This document shows positions 9,105 to 17,153 of a stretch of 64,000 nt of DNA, one piece after another; the first letter of the stretch is position 1, and every line of letters begins with the position of its first letter. The position numbers and the translations under genes are program-made. The stretch spans positions 936,001 to 1,000,000 of the forward strand of contig NZ_CP088020.1 of assembly GCF_021049245.1 (NCBI RefSeq), read 5' to 3'. Under the pieces are notes generated by a model that was not told where the DNA came from, did no database searches, and worked only from the letters and a program-made list of their open reading frames with translations. Source of the stretch: Radiobacillus kanasensis (GTDB lineage: Bacteria; Bacillota; Bacilli; Bacillales; Amphibacillaceae).

Positions 9105-9521
9105 CTAGAAAGATATATAAAAAGGATGTTGCTCCTCATTTAGGCAATGTTCAATACGTTCTCTAAAATTATGCCATGTCACCATTTCAAAGGCTTGTTC
9201 AATTGGAAAGAAGCCAACTTCTAAGCTTTCTGGACTAGTGGTCAATGTGCCGCCAATGGGCTTGGCAAGGAATAACGTATTACAAATTGAATGGGATACA
9301 TTTTGGAAAATCCCGCAAAATTTTATTATTTCTACATCTATTCCAGACTCTTCTTTCGTTTCACGAATAGCTGCATCTTGTAAGGATTCGCCTTCCTCCA
9401 CTTGTCCCCCAGGCATCTCCCAACCGCGTCTAGGACCTTTGATAAGTAGGATTTCGTTGTGATCATTTAAAACAACCGTAGCCGCTGACACTATATGTTT
9501 AGGTATAATCACCGAATTCAT
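9105..9521 (-). CDS. Nudix hydrolase
   Basis: 138 residues. The Nudix box is complete: GGQVEEGESLQDAAIRETKEESG matches GX5EX7REUXEEXGU, with the metal-binding Glu residues in RETKEE. It should hydrolyse a nucleoside diphosphate-linked compound; MutT-like cleanup is possible, but the substrate is not set by the box. GAGAGGA precedes the ATG. Confidence 0.88.
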   Translation of the reverse strand: MNSVIIPKHIVSAATVVLNDHNEILLIKGPRRGWEMPGGQVEEGESLQDAAIRETKEESGIDVEIIKFCGIFQNVSHSICNTLFLAKPIGGTLTTSPESLEVGFFPIEQAFEMVTWHNFRERIEHCLNEEQHPFYISF

Positions 9522-9592
9522 TCCTCTCCATGGTGATCTTTTCTAATATCTGTATGAACCTTCTTTTACTTTAATGTAACATAAATCACATG

Positions 9593-9629
9593 AAAAAAGG
9601 CGCTTGAAATAGGTGAAATCCAAGCGCCT
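9593..9629 (-). terminator. Terminator of the HpaB-type gene (minus strand)
   Basis: Stem AGGCGCTTG/CAAGCGCCT (9598-9606 with 9621-9629). On the minus strand it is followed by TTTTTT, and it lies just behind the stop of the monooxygenase. Confidence 0.87.
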
Positions 9630-9634
9630 GACTT

Positions 9635-11065
9635 CTAATTCTCTATATCTAAAAAATTCTTCACTCGATCCACAAACTCCTCCTTCGGATAGGTTTTATA
9701 GACCATGCTTGATAATCGAATAGGATCCCCAAAGAAATATCGTTCGTAAAGCGTCTCACGTGTACCAAAGGCACTCATTGTAAGGTCCCATGCTAATCGG
9801 AAAATTTTTACCCTTGTTTCCGCATCCGCATTTTTTCCTTGCACATATTGATTCAAGAAGGATTGGATAGGGGAGGCGAAATCCTTCTCGGATGGTATCG
9901 TGACCATTCCACTAGCACCGAGCAATTGCAAAATTTCCGTTAAGTGCGGATAAATTTTGGGGAAACTACTACTTGCTACGCGAAGAGGATTAATGTTTGG
10001 GCGCATATATCCCCAGTCATCCAGCTCAGCTTCCTGCTCAGATTTAAGAAGAAGAGCTTTCATCGTTTCCATACAAGTAATTATTTCCGCCACTTTTTCT
10101 TGTATGTGTTGGTACTCTCCGATATTGATTGTTTGCACAATGGTTTCAGCAATACCAAGAACGAGCTCTAATTTTACAACCTGTCTTGTTAGGACTTGAT
10201 GTAGAGCAAGATGCTGAAAGGAGCTTTTAATCATAAATGAATTCGAAACTTCCAAGTTGTTATAAAAGAACACTCTGTCCCAAGGTACAAGAACGTTATC
10301 AAAGACAAGTATCGTATCCATTTCATCGTATCGTGTACTTAAAGGATGATCGAATTTCGATTCTCCTCCGACAAAGGAAGGGCGACAAATAAACTTCAAT
10401 CCTTTTGTATCAGACGGAATAGAGAAGGCAAAGGCATGGGCTGGGTCCAGCACTCCTCCAGCGGAGAAGACCAGCACTTCATCGGTTAACCCGCCTTGTG
10501 TAGCAAGAAGTCGGGCACCTTTGATGATAATTCCATCTTCATTTTCATCCACCATTCGTGCGGAAATAGGTTCCTCTGAATCCTCAAAGTTTAGTTGCGA
10601 GCGGTTTACTTGCGGGTTTACAAATGTATGGGTGAAAGACAGATCGTCCTCCCTCGCTCGTTCATATAAAGCTTTTATATTTTCCGGAAAACAATTTTCT
10701 TTTCCTTCTAAATAATCAATAGAAGAAGCGAAAGCTGTAACAACGGTATTCATATAGTCAGGGCTTCTACCCATTAATCCATATGTGGACTGTGCCCAAG
10801 CTTCGATCATGTGCCGCCTCTGTATCAAATCTTCTTTAGACTTAGGCTGTAGGTATGAGAGTCCGACCGGGTCTCCTGTTTGAGGAGAGGTATAAGTAAG
10901 AGATTGGCCAAGCTGTTGGTCATAAAGGTGCGCTTTTTCCTTTAAAACACCCTTAAAGGCGGGATGATTGGAAAGTTTTCCACTTACCTTTTTGCCATCT
11001 AACCAAATCTCCGTGTCTTGCCGGTCTATTCTATCCATAAATTCCTTCCCACTAATGGCAGGCAT
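9635..11065 (-). CDS. 4-hydroxyphenylacetate 3-monooxygenase family protein (HpaB-type)
   Basis: 476 residues, the usual length for the oxygenase component of two-component FADH2-dependent aromatic hydroxylases (B. subtilis YoaI type). The acyl-CoA-dehydrogenase-like fold is visible: the N-terminal HpaB domain (LYDQQLGQSLTYTSPQTGDPVGLSY), the middle beta domain (GARLLATQGGLTDE, NVLVPWDRVF) and the C-terminal helical domain. AAGGAGTG precedes the ATG. No flavin reductase partner is nearby, so its reductant must come from elsewhere. The substrate is uncertain. Confidence 0.87.
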   Translation of the reverse strand: MPAISGKEFMDRIDRQDTEIWLDGKKVSGKLSNHPAFKGVLKEKAHLYDQQLGQSLTYTSPQTGDPVGLSYLQPKSKEDLIQRRHMIEAWAQSTYGLMGRSPDYMNTVVTAFASSIDYLEGKENCFPENIKALYERAREDDLSFTHTFVNPQVNRSQLNFEDSEEPISARMVDENEDGIIIKGARLLATQGGLTDEVLVFSAGGVLDPAHAFAFSIPSDTKGLKFICRPSFVGGESKFDHPLSTRYDEMDTILVFDNVLVPWDRVFFYNNLEVSNSFMIKSSFQHLALHQVLTRQVVKLELVLGIAETIVQTINIGEYQHIQEKVAEIITCMETMKALLLKSEQEAELDDWGYMRPNINPLRVASSSFPKIYPHLTEILQLLGASGMVTIPSEKDFASPIQSFLNQYVQGKNADAETRVKIFRLAWDLTMSAFGTRETLYERYFFGDPIRLSSMVYKTYPKEEFVDRVKNFLDIEN

Positions 11066-11207
11066 TTTTTCACTCCTTACATTTCCTTTTTATCGAATCT
11101 GCTACCATCATATTGATTTGGAGCCTGGTTCGTTCCAAAACATACGGGCAGATAGATTGTTTGCGATTAAAAGAGTTTGATATGATGCAAGGGATTAGGA
11201 AAAGGGG

Positions 11208-12086
11208 ATGACCATGAGAAAATTAAATTTTGGATTATTAGTTCTATTGACAACGGCTCTTATGGGTTCTTCTTTTGCCGTAGGAAAGATGGGTCTTGTT
11301 TATGCGACGCCTATCTTATTGGTTGCATTACGCTTTACAATAGCTGGGTTGATTATGGCGCTCGTCGTATTTTTGTGGAAGAGACCGCATCCTACTGATA
11401 CAAGGACGTGGTTAAAAGTAGTTGTAATTGGTTTGTTTCAAACAGCAGGTGTAATGGGGTGCATCTTTGTTAGCTTGCGGACAATCACGGCAGGAGAATC
11501 ATCCATCCTAACCTTTATTAACCCTTTACTCGTCGTGATTTTTGGAACACTGTTTATGAAAGCGAAATATTCCATGCGTCAATGGATTGGTGTCATCATC
11601 GGATTTATTGGAGTATTTATTACGTTTGGTGCACACGTGGATTGGAAAATTGGAACACTCCTTGGTTTCCTTTCAGCGGTTTCCTGGGCCATCGGTACAT
11701 TGCTTATTAAGACGTGGGGTGCCGAGGTAGATAACTGGGTATTAACGGCTTATCAAATGCTTAGTGGCGGACTACTTTTGTTCGGAGGAAGCTTTATCTT
11801 AGAAGAGCCACAGTTTGATATTACGACTGCATCTGTTTTCCTATTAGCTTGGCTTGCCATTATGGCGTCTATCGTGCAATTTGCAGGTTGGTTTTATTTA
11901 TTAAGGATTGGAGACCCGGGAAAAACAAGTGCTTTTTTATTTTTAGCTCCTTTTTTTGGCGTGCTTTCCGGTTGGATCCTACTAGATGAGGTTATTAAGT
12001 GGTATGTAATTATTGGTGGTGCTTTTATATTTGCTGGTATCTTCCTTGTTAATTGGTCTACTCAAAAAAGTAAAAAACTTTCTTAA
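11208..12086 (+). CDS. EamA/DMT-family transporter
   Basis: A membrane protein of about 290 residues with ten hydrophobic helices arranged as two EamA repeats (~1-140 and ~150-290), each with conserved small and aromatic residues (TALMGSSFAVGK, LSAVSWAIGTLL). Such proteins export metabolites or amino acids; the substrate is unknown. Starts at 11208 or 11214 are both possible: AGGA lies 7 nt before the first, AAAGGGG 6 nt before the second. Confidence 0.87.
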   Translation: MTMRKLNFGLLVLLTTALMGSSFAVGKMGLVYATPILLVALRFTIAGLIMALVVFLWKRPHPTDTRTWLKVVVIGLFQTAGVMGCIFVSLRTITAGESSILTFINPLLVVIFGTLFMKAKYSMRQWIGVIIGFIGVFITFGAHVDWKIGTLLGFLSAVSWAIGTLLIKTWGAEVDNWVLTAYQMLSGGLLLFGGSFILEEPQFDITTASVFLLAWLAIMASIVQFAGWFYLLRIGDPGKTSAFLFLAPFFGVLSGWILLDEVIKWYVIIGGAFIFAGIFLVNWSTQKSKKLS

Positions 12087-12170
12087 TTTATGCAAAATAC
12101 TAAGTTTTTATATTTACCAAAAAATTGTAATAGGATAAAATAAGAGTATAAACCGAAAGGAATACTTTTT

Positions 12171-14600
12171 ATGAAAACCTTCGCTCAACGCTTCAAAAAA
12201 GTTCCCTATTATGTTTGGATTATTTTCTTTTATTTATATATTGCTTCCCTTGTAATGGAAGCGAATACGGACAATACGACGGAATGGATTTGGATCATTA
12301 ACGCCGTTTCCGTGGTATTGTTTTCTTATTTTACTGGAATTGGTGGGGGATTGGTTATTTCCTTCCTTACCTCTTTGCCTAATTTTTCGTTTGAATGGTA
12401 TCAGTCCCAGGTACTGGATCAAGATTTTACCAAACTAGGTATTGTAACTATTACTCTAATTTTGAACATTTCATTAGCTGTCACGGTTGGATATTTTGCA
12501 AACCAAATTAAACAAAAAAATCGGATGCTTGAGGAAAAAAATGAACAATTAAATAAAGTATTTAATAGTGTCGATGCTACGATTTGGACACACAATCTTG
12601 AAACGGGTAAATGTATCGTGTCGGAAGGACATGCAAAAATATATGGTTATACAAGGTCTGAGTTTGAAACGAATACGAACCTATGGACAAAAGCTATTTT
12701 CTCAGAGGACAAACCGGTAGTAGAAGCTGCAGAGAAGAAATATCTAGTTGGTCATACAACAGATGTGGAATATCGCATTTATCGAACAGATGGAGAGATT
12801 CGATGGATTCGTGATAAAGCCACTCCAATCATGAATGAAGCCGGAAAAGTGGTAGAAGTGAATGGCATTATTGTCGATATTACGGAAAGAAAGCAAGCAG
12901 AGAAACAGATCCACCAGCAAAACCACTTGTTACAAAGTCTGATGGATACGATAGATTCGTTTATTTGGTCCTATGATGTCGTGGAGAAGAAAGTCTTGTT
13001 CTGTTCAAAAGGGAGTAAGAAAGTTCATGGCATTACGTTTGATGATTTGATGAGTGATCGTAGTAGTTGGAAAAAAACAATCCATAAGGATGATATAGCA
13101 TTAGTTGGTTCCCATTTTAAGAAAATCTTAAAGGGTGAAAGTGTAAAATGTGAATATCGTGTTGTGCCCGCTGGAGAAGTGGTGAGGTGGGTCAGTGCAA
13201 ACGTAACCCCTACATTAGATGAAAATGGCCAGGTCATTCGTATGGATGGTGTAACCGTAGATATTACCGAATACAAGACGAAAGAAAATCGCTTAAATAC
13301 ACTTGCTTATTATGATGCCCTTACAAAATTACCAAATCGATATATGCTAGTGAAGTATTTAGAAGCCGCGATACAGCATGCCGAGACAACGAATAGTAGA
13401 TTTTCTGTGATGTTTATCGATTTTGATAACTTTAAGAAAATAAACGATACGCTTGGACATCATGTGGGGGATATGTTCTTGAAGGAAATGTCTAACCGAA
13501 TGAACAACGTGTTACGAGAAGGCGATCTTGTCGCGAGGCAAGGTGGAGATGAATTTATCATTCTATTAAATGAAACTGGGGCAAAGGGTGCTATTCGGGT
13601 AGCAAAGAGGTTGTTAGCCGCGTTTGCTAGTCCGATAGTTTTGGATGGTCATGAAGCAACTACTACACCTAGTATCGGAATTAGTGTTTATCCGAATAGT
13701 GGAAAGGATCCGGATTCATTAATAAAACGTGCAGATCTCGCGATGTACCAAGTGAAGGAAAGAGGTCGTAATAGTTATCAATTCTATACGGAGTCTTTAG
13801 ACAAACGGGTCACACGTAAAGTAATGATAGAATCCGGACTTCAAAAGGCATTACAAAATAAAGAGTTTTATCTTGTCTACCAGCCTTTAGTAAATTTGAA
13901 TACGAGTCAAATAGAAGGAATGGAAGCATTGCTGCGGTGGAAGGCTCCATTTGGAGAAGTAAAACCTTCTGAATTTATACCAGTTGCAGAAGAAGCAGGG
14001 TTAATCGTGGATATAGGAACATGGGTGATGAAGGAAGCTTGTCGCCAAAACAAAAAGTGGCAGCAGCAAGGGATTCTTCATGCACCAATCTCTATTAACG
14101 TTTCAACTAGACAAATGAAAGAAAAGTCCTTTAAAAAATTGGTAAAACAAACATTAGAAGAAACTGGCCTTTCTCCAAGCTACTTAGAGCTTGAGATTAC
14201 GGAAACAATCATGATGAATATTGAAGAGGCTACAAAAGTAATCAATCAACTCAAGGATGTGGGAATACGAATCTCCATTGATGATTTTGGAACAGGGTAT
14301 TCGTCTTTAAACATTATTAAGGATTTAAATATTGATACGCTAAAAATTGACCAATCCTTTATTAAGGACCTTATGGAAAATCACAAAGCGTCTAATTTGA
14401 TGAAGGATATCATTAGTATTGGAAATCATGTAGCTGATAAGATTGTAGCGGAGGGAGTCGAGCTGGAAGAACAACGTGATTTCTTAATCCGTAATCACTG
14501 TAAAATCGGACAAGGATTCCTGTTAAGTAAGCCAATGCTTCCTCATGATTTTGAAGCTTCCGTACAAAAAATGCACTTTTTAGTGAAAAGGGAAAAATAA
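12171..14600 (+). CDS. Membrane PAS-PAS-GGDEF-EAL cyclic-di-GMP enzyme
   Basis: 809 residues. Three to four N-terminal TM helices (1-110) are followed by two PAS/PAC domains (~128-245 and ~255-370), a GGDEF domain with intact RQGGDEF near 460, and an EAL domain with MEALLRW near 585 and DDFGTGYSS near 703. An inhibitory RxxD site (REGD) lies exactly five residues before GGDEF. Both catalytic signatures look intact, so it may make and break c-di-GMP or have one half regulatory. It is single-gene, with a terminator right behind. Confidence 0.93.
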   Translation: MKTFAQRFKKVPYYVWIIFFYLYIASLVMEANTDNTTEWIWIINAVSVVLFSYFTGIGGGLVISFLTSLPNFSFEWYQSQVLDQDFTKLGIVTITLILNISLAVTVGYFANQIKQKNRMLEEKNEQLNKVFNSVDATIWTHNLETGKCIVSEGHAKIYGYTRSEFETNTNLWTKAIFSEDKPVVEAAEKKYLVGHTTDVEYRIYRTDGEIRWIRDKATPIMNEAGKVVEVNGIIVDITERKQAEKQIHQQNHLLQSLMDTIDSFIWSYDVVEKKVLFCSKGSKKVHGITFDDLMSDRSSWKKTIHKDDIALVGSHFKKILKGESVKCEYRVVPAGEVVRWVSANVTPTLDENGQVIRMDGVTVDITEYKTKENRLNTLAYYDALTKLPNRYMLVKYLEAAIQHAETTNSRFSVMFIDFDNFKKINDTLGHHVGDMFLKEMSNRMNNVLREGDLVARQGGDEFIILLNETGAKGAIRVAKRLLAAFASPIVLDGHEATTTPSIGISVYPNSGKDPDSLIKRADLAMYQVKERGRNSYQFYTESLDKRVTRKVMIESGLQKALQNKEFYLVYQPLVNLNTSQIEGMEALLRWKAPFGEVKPSEFIPVAEEAGLIVDIGTWVMKEACRQNKKWQQQGILHAPISINVSTRQMKEKSFKKLVKQTLEETGLSPSYLELEITETIMMNIEEATKVINQLKDVGIRISIDDFGTGYSSLNIIKDLNIDTLKIDQSFIKDLMENHKASNLMKDIISIGNHVADKIVAEGVELEEQRDFLIRNHCKIGQGFLLSKPMLPHDFEASVQKMHFLVKREK

Positions 14601-14648
14601 AAGAAAGGATGCGGGTCTCCAGAAGAGGACTTGCATCCTTTCTTTGTA
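14600..14648. terminator. Bidirectional terminator between convergent genes
   Basis: A 13-bp inverted repeat AAAGAAAGGATGC/GCATCCTTTCTTT (14600-14612 with 14633-14645). It is A-rich on the left and T-rich on the right, so it can serve both the GGDEF/EAL gene and the convergent kinase gene. Confidence 0.85.
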
Positions 14649-14656
14649 TGTAATAA

Positions 14657-15172
14657 CTAGGAAATTTCTTGTTGTAATTCTTGAAGGAAATGTTTGGTTT
14701 GTTTTGGTCCGGTTAATCGGATGATGTTGATCTCAGAAGATTGTTTAAGGCGTTCTTTTATCGTGGGTGATTTATCTTTTTTGAAGCGAGCAACCCATCG
14801 TATAAATTCTAGGTCGAGTTTTTCGGGACACCCCTCTCCCATGTCAGGTCGAGTTCGGCCGTGGTATTGGATTCGTCGTTTCACGATTCCATAGAGACAA
14901 CGAATGGTGGAGTAATCTAAGAAGATAACGGTATCGGCTGCTTGTAATCTTACTTCCATCGTAGCACCATAATTACCGTCTAAAATCCAGCTTTCCTGTT
15001 CCATTAGCTTTAACTGCTTTTCGATCCATTCTTGTCGCTCTGCTACTTGCCAGCCCGGCTTCCAGAATAAAGAATCAAGATGATACACAGGAATATGTAG
15101 TAGGTTTCCTAACTGTTTGGCAAGTGTGGATTTTCCAGCTCCACCACTTCCAATAATCATAATCTTCCTCAT
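14657..15172 (-). CDS. P-loop kinase of the DNA topology modulation (FlaR-like) family
   Basis: 171 residues related to adenylate kinases. Walker A is GSGGAGKST at residues 8-16, a LID-like basic segment is KRRIQYHGRTRPD, and VIFLDY is the Walker B strand. Bacterial members are annotated as topology modulation proteins, but the real phosphoryl acceptor is not established. AAGGGGGA precedes the ATG. Confidence 0.82.
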   Translation of the reverse strand: MRKIMIIGSGGAGKSTLAKQLGNLLHIPVYHLDSLFWKPGWQVAERQEWIEKQLKLMEQESWILDGNYGATMEVRLQAADTVIFLDYSTIRCLYGIVKRRIQYHGRTRPDMGEGCPEKLDLEFIRWVARFKKDKSPTIKERLKQSSEINIIRLTGPKQTKHFLQELQQEIS

Positions 15173-15321
15173 AGATTTCCCCCTTTTTGAACAAAATTAT
15201 ATGGATTAATATCATACCATTTTTAGGTGGAAAATCTAGTCTTTTTTCGTACTTTTTAGAAAAAAATAATTGCGTTTTTAATTCCTTTGTTTGGACGGCA
15301 TTTTGTGATAAACAGAAAATA

Positions 15322-15350
15322 GGAAAAGCGGTAGAGAATCTCTACCGCTC
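15322..15350 (-). terminator. Terminator of dat (minus strand)
   Basis: A near-perfect palindrome AGCGGTAGAGA/TCTCTACCGCT (15327-15349) followed on the minus strand by TTTCCTATTTT, just past the dat stop. Confidence 0.75.
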
Positions 15351-15353
15351 ATT

Positions 15354-16223
15354 TTACTTTCCTACAATAGAATAGTCTGCAATATTCGCATCTACTGCAT
15401 ACGCATGTTGTAGTTTTGAGGTGATGTTTCCGGGCTTGCCGTTGCCAATGGTTTGATTATCCACTTGAACAATTGGCATGACTTCTGATGTACTACTGGT
15501 GACGAAAACTTCGTCTGCTTCCATTAACTGTGTAGCTGAAAAAGCTGCCTCGACAAACGGAATTTTTTCTTGGTAGGCTAATTGTTTCACTCGTGCCCGA
15601 ACACATCCGTGTAGGATTTGGTTCGTTTCAGGGTGTGTGTACACGGTTCCTTTTTTAACGATATATACATTGGATGAGCTACATTCAGTTACTTTTCCGT
15701 CACGATGAAGGATTGCTTCATAGGCCCCGTACTCACTAGCTTCTTGTTTAGCTAAAACGTTAGGTAGTAAATTTAAGCTTTTGATATAACAATTTTGCCA
15801 ACGGATGTCTGGACGTACGATAGCAGACACACCATGTCGAAGTTTCTCCTCTGGCCGTGGCATGTCTTGCACATAGGCATAAAAGTTAGCGGGCACAGAA
15901 GGGAAAACGTGATCACGGGTAGCGGACCCTCTTGTTGCCTGAAGATAAACTTTTGCATTACCCGTAACATTATTTTTGGACAACAATTCACTAAGACTAG
16001 CATGAAGTTCATCTTTGGAAAAAGGAAGGTCTATCTTAACCGCTTCGGCCGAACGAAAAAGTCGGTCAACGTGCTCGTTCTTCAGATAATAGTTCCCACC
16101 ATAAACGCGAATTACTTCATAAACACCATCGCCAAATTGTAAGCCTCTTTCTTCAAATGGATAAGTAAGGCTATGACGATCTACAAATTCTAGCTGTGAT
16201 AATACATAGGAGTGTACGGTCAT
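15354..16223 (-). CDS. dat: D-amino acid aminotransferase
   Basis: 289 residues of the fold-type IV PLP enzymes. It interconverts D-alanine and D-glutamate for peptidoglycan. The PLP lysine is in CYIKSLNLLPN and the cofactor phosphate loop is VFVTSSTSEVMPI; the start EFVDRHSLTYPFEERGLQFGDGVYE is typical of Bacillus Dat. The ATG at 16223 has AAGGAGGA 7 nt upstream; the ATG at 16244 overlaps that site and is rejected. Confidence 0.92.
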   Translation of the reverse strand: MTVHSYVLSQLEFVDRHSLTYPFEERGLQFGDGVYEVIRVYGGNYYLKNEHVDRLFRSAEAVKIDLPFSKDELHASLSELLSKNNVTGNAKVYLQATRGSATRDHVFPSVPANFYAYVQDMPRPEEKLRHGVSAIVRPDIRWQNCYIKSLNLLPNVLAKQEASEYGAYEAILHRDGKVTECSSSNVYIVKKGTVYTHPETNQILHGCVRARVKQLAYQEKIPFVEAAFSATQLMEADEVFVTSSTSEVMPIVQVDNQTIGNGKPGNITSKLQHAYAVDANIADYSIVGK

Positions 16224-16386
16224 CTCACTTCCTCCTTCTTTCACCTTAAGATGTATGAATGGATACTATTATATCAAAATATTCAGTATTTGTGTGATAC
16301 CTCTCATTCTAAGTATGCTATATTACGAATATATTAAAATGATGTAAGATTTTTTAACATTTTTTAAATAAAATTTAATTTTTGGG

Positions 16387-16415
16387 TTGAAAGACTATTT
16401 TTTGGTTGCTATAAT
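16387..16415 (+). promoter_or_regulatory. Sigma-A promoter of the tRNA-Gly repeat transcript
   Basis: TTGAAA (16387-16392), an exact 17-bp spacer, then TATAAT (16410-16415), with the start site expected near 16422. It is the only strong promoter seen ahead of the repeat array and the tRNA. The region 16224-16386 before it is AT-rich and shows nothing else. Confidence 0.82.
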
Positions 16416-16468
16416 AAACAACATGACTTGGGGGAACCAAGCTTTAAGAATACATATTTGTTCTGAAT

Positions 16469-16619
16469 TCAGCACTTAAAACCATGCGGGTGTAGTTTAG
16501 TGACGAGCGATACTTCCACCGAATGATCTTCGAGAACCCCGAAGCATGAATCATCTATGAATAAGCTAGTAGATGCAGGGGTCCATACACGTCATCTAGA
16601 GTGTGAACTTTATAAGGAT
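16469..16619 (+). ncRNA. tRNA-Gly-like structured repeat, unit 1
   Basis: A flank matching the one before the real tRNA (TCAGCACTTAAAACCA) leads into GCGGGTGTAGTTTAGTG at 16486, the first 17 nt of the downstream tRNA-Gly. After that it diverges, keeping only TTCCA, a piece like the tRNA anticodon loop. The 3' half can fold: outer helix ACCCC (16536-16540) with GGGGT (16578-16582), inner helix CATCTA (16552-16557) with TAGATG (16570-16575). No CACCCGC partner is present, so it is not a functional tRNA. Confidence 0.7.
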
Positions 16620-16771
16620 TTAGCACTTATAATCACGCGGGTGTAGTTTAGTGACGAGCGATACTTCCACCGAATGATCTTCGAGTAACCCCGAAGCATG
16701 AATCATCTATGAATAAGCTAGTAGATGCAGGGGTCCATACACATCATCTAGAGTGTGAACTCCATAAAGAT
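16620..16771 (+). ncRNA. tRNA-Gly-like structured repeat, unit 2
   Basis: From GCGGGTG at 16637 it is almost identical to unit 1 for over 100 nt, apart from a 1-nt insertion before ACCCC and scattered changes in the flanks. The ACCCC/GGGGT and CATCTA/TAGATG helices are conserved. The flank before unit 3 (CTCCATAAAGATTCAGCACTT) is the same as the flank before the true tRNA. Confidence 0.7.
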
Positions 16772-16911
16772 TCAGCACTTAAAACCATGCGGGTGTAGTT
16801 TAGTGACGAGCGATACTTCCACCGAGTAATCTACGAGTTGCCCTGAAGCATACGCTTCCTTGAAATAACTAGAAGATGCAAGGGCATGTCTTGTGTGAAC
16901 TCCATAAAGAT
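16772..16911 (+). ncRNA. tRNA-Gly-like structured repeat, unit 3 (diverged)
   Basis: GCGGGTGTAGTTTAGTGACGAGCGATACTTCCACCGA is kept from 16789, but the 3' half has drifted. The outer helix is now GCCCT (16840-16844) with AGGGC (16881-16885): two pairs changed on both sides (A-U to G-C and C-G to U-A). This is direct covariation support for an RNA helix. GAAGC/GCTTC at 16845-16858 offers a new local hairpin. Confidence 0.68.
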
Positions 16912-16928
16912 TCAGCACTTAAAACCAA

Positions 16929-17002
16929 GCGGGTGTAGTTTAGTGGTAAAACCTCAGCCTTCCAAGCTGATGTCGAGGGTTCGATTCCCTTCACCCGCTC
17001 CA
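16929..17002 (+). tRNA. tRNA-Gly (anticodon UCC) with encoded CCA
   Basis: A complete cloverleaf: acceptor GCGGGTG/CACCCGC (3' strand 16992-16998), D arm GTTTAGTGGTAAAAC, anticodon stem TCAGC/GCTGA with loop CTTCCAA (UCC at 16961-16963), T arm GAGGGTTCGATTCCCTT, discriminator T and CCA. Its first 17 nt and its 5' flank are repeated three times upstream. Confidence 0.97.
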
Positions 17003-17014
17003 ATTTATGGGACC

Positions 17015-17055
17015 AACGCAGTGTTTCGTTTTAAAACGAAGCATTGCGTTTTTTA
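17015..17055 (+). terminator. Terminator of the tRNA-Gly transcript
   Basis: A long hairpin, about 15 pairs with two wobbles (17015-17029 with 17036-17050), and a T run. It closes a unit of about 630 nt from the promoter at 16387. Confidence 0.88.
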
Positions 17056-17153
17056 ATTTCTTAGGATGCTTTTGACCGTGTTTCGCTTGATAGTCTTGCT
17101 TTTGAGATTGTATCCTAGTGATTGATACAGTTTTAAAAAGAGGTGTTCTTAGT

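Noticed and set aside
15187..15375. 62-codon frame on the plus strand
   Set aside because: It covers AT-rich DNA and the dat terminator, and has no ribosome site.
16486..16850. Three additional functional tRNA-Gly genes
   Set aside because: Only the first 17 nt match; the 3' acceptor strand CACCCGC, T arm and CCA are absent in all three.
16440..16930. T-box riboswitch or group I/II intron in the tRNA leader
   Set aside because: No T-box sequence (AGGGTGGNACCGCG) or specifier/antiterminator pair, and no intron core or open reading frame. The tRNA itself is uninterrupted.
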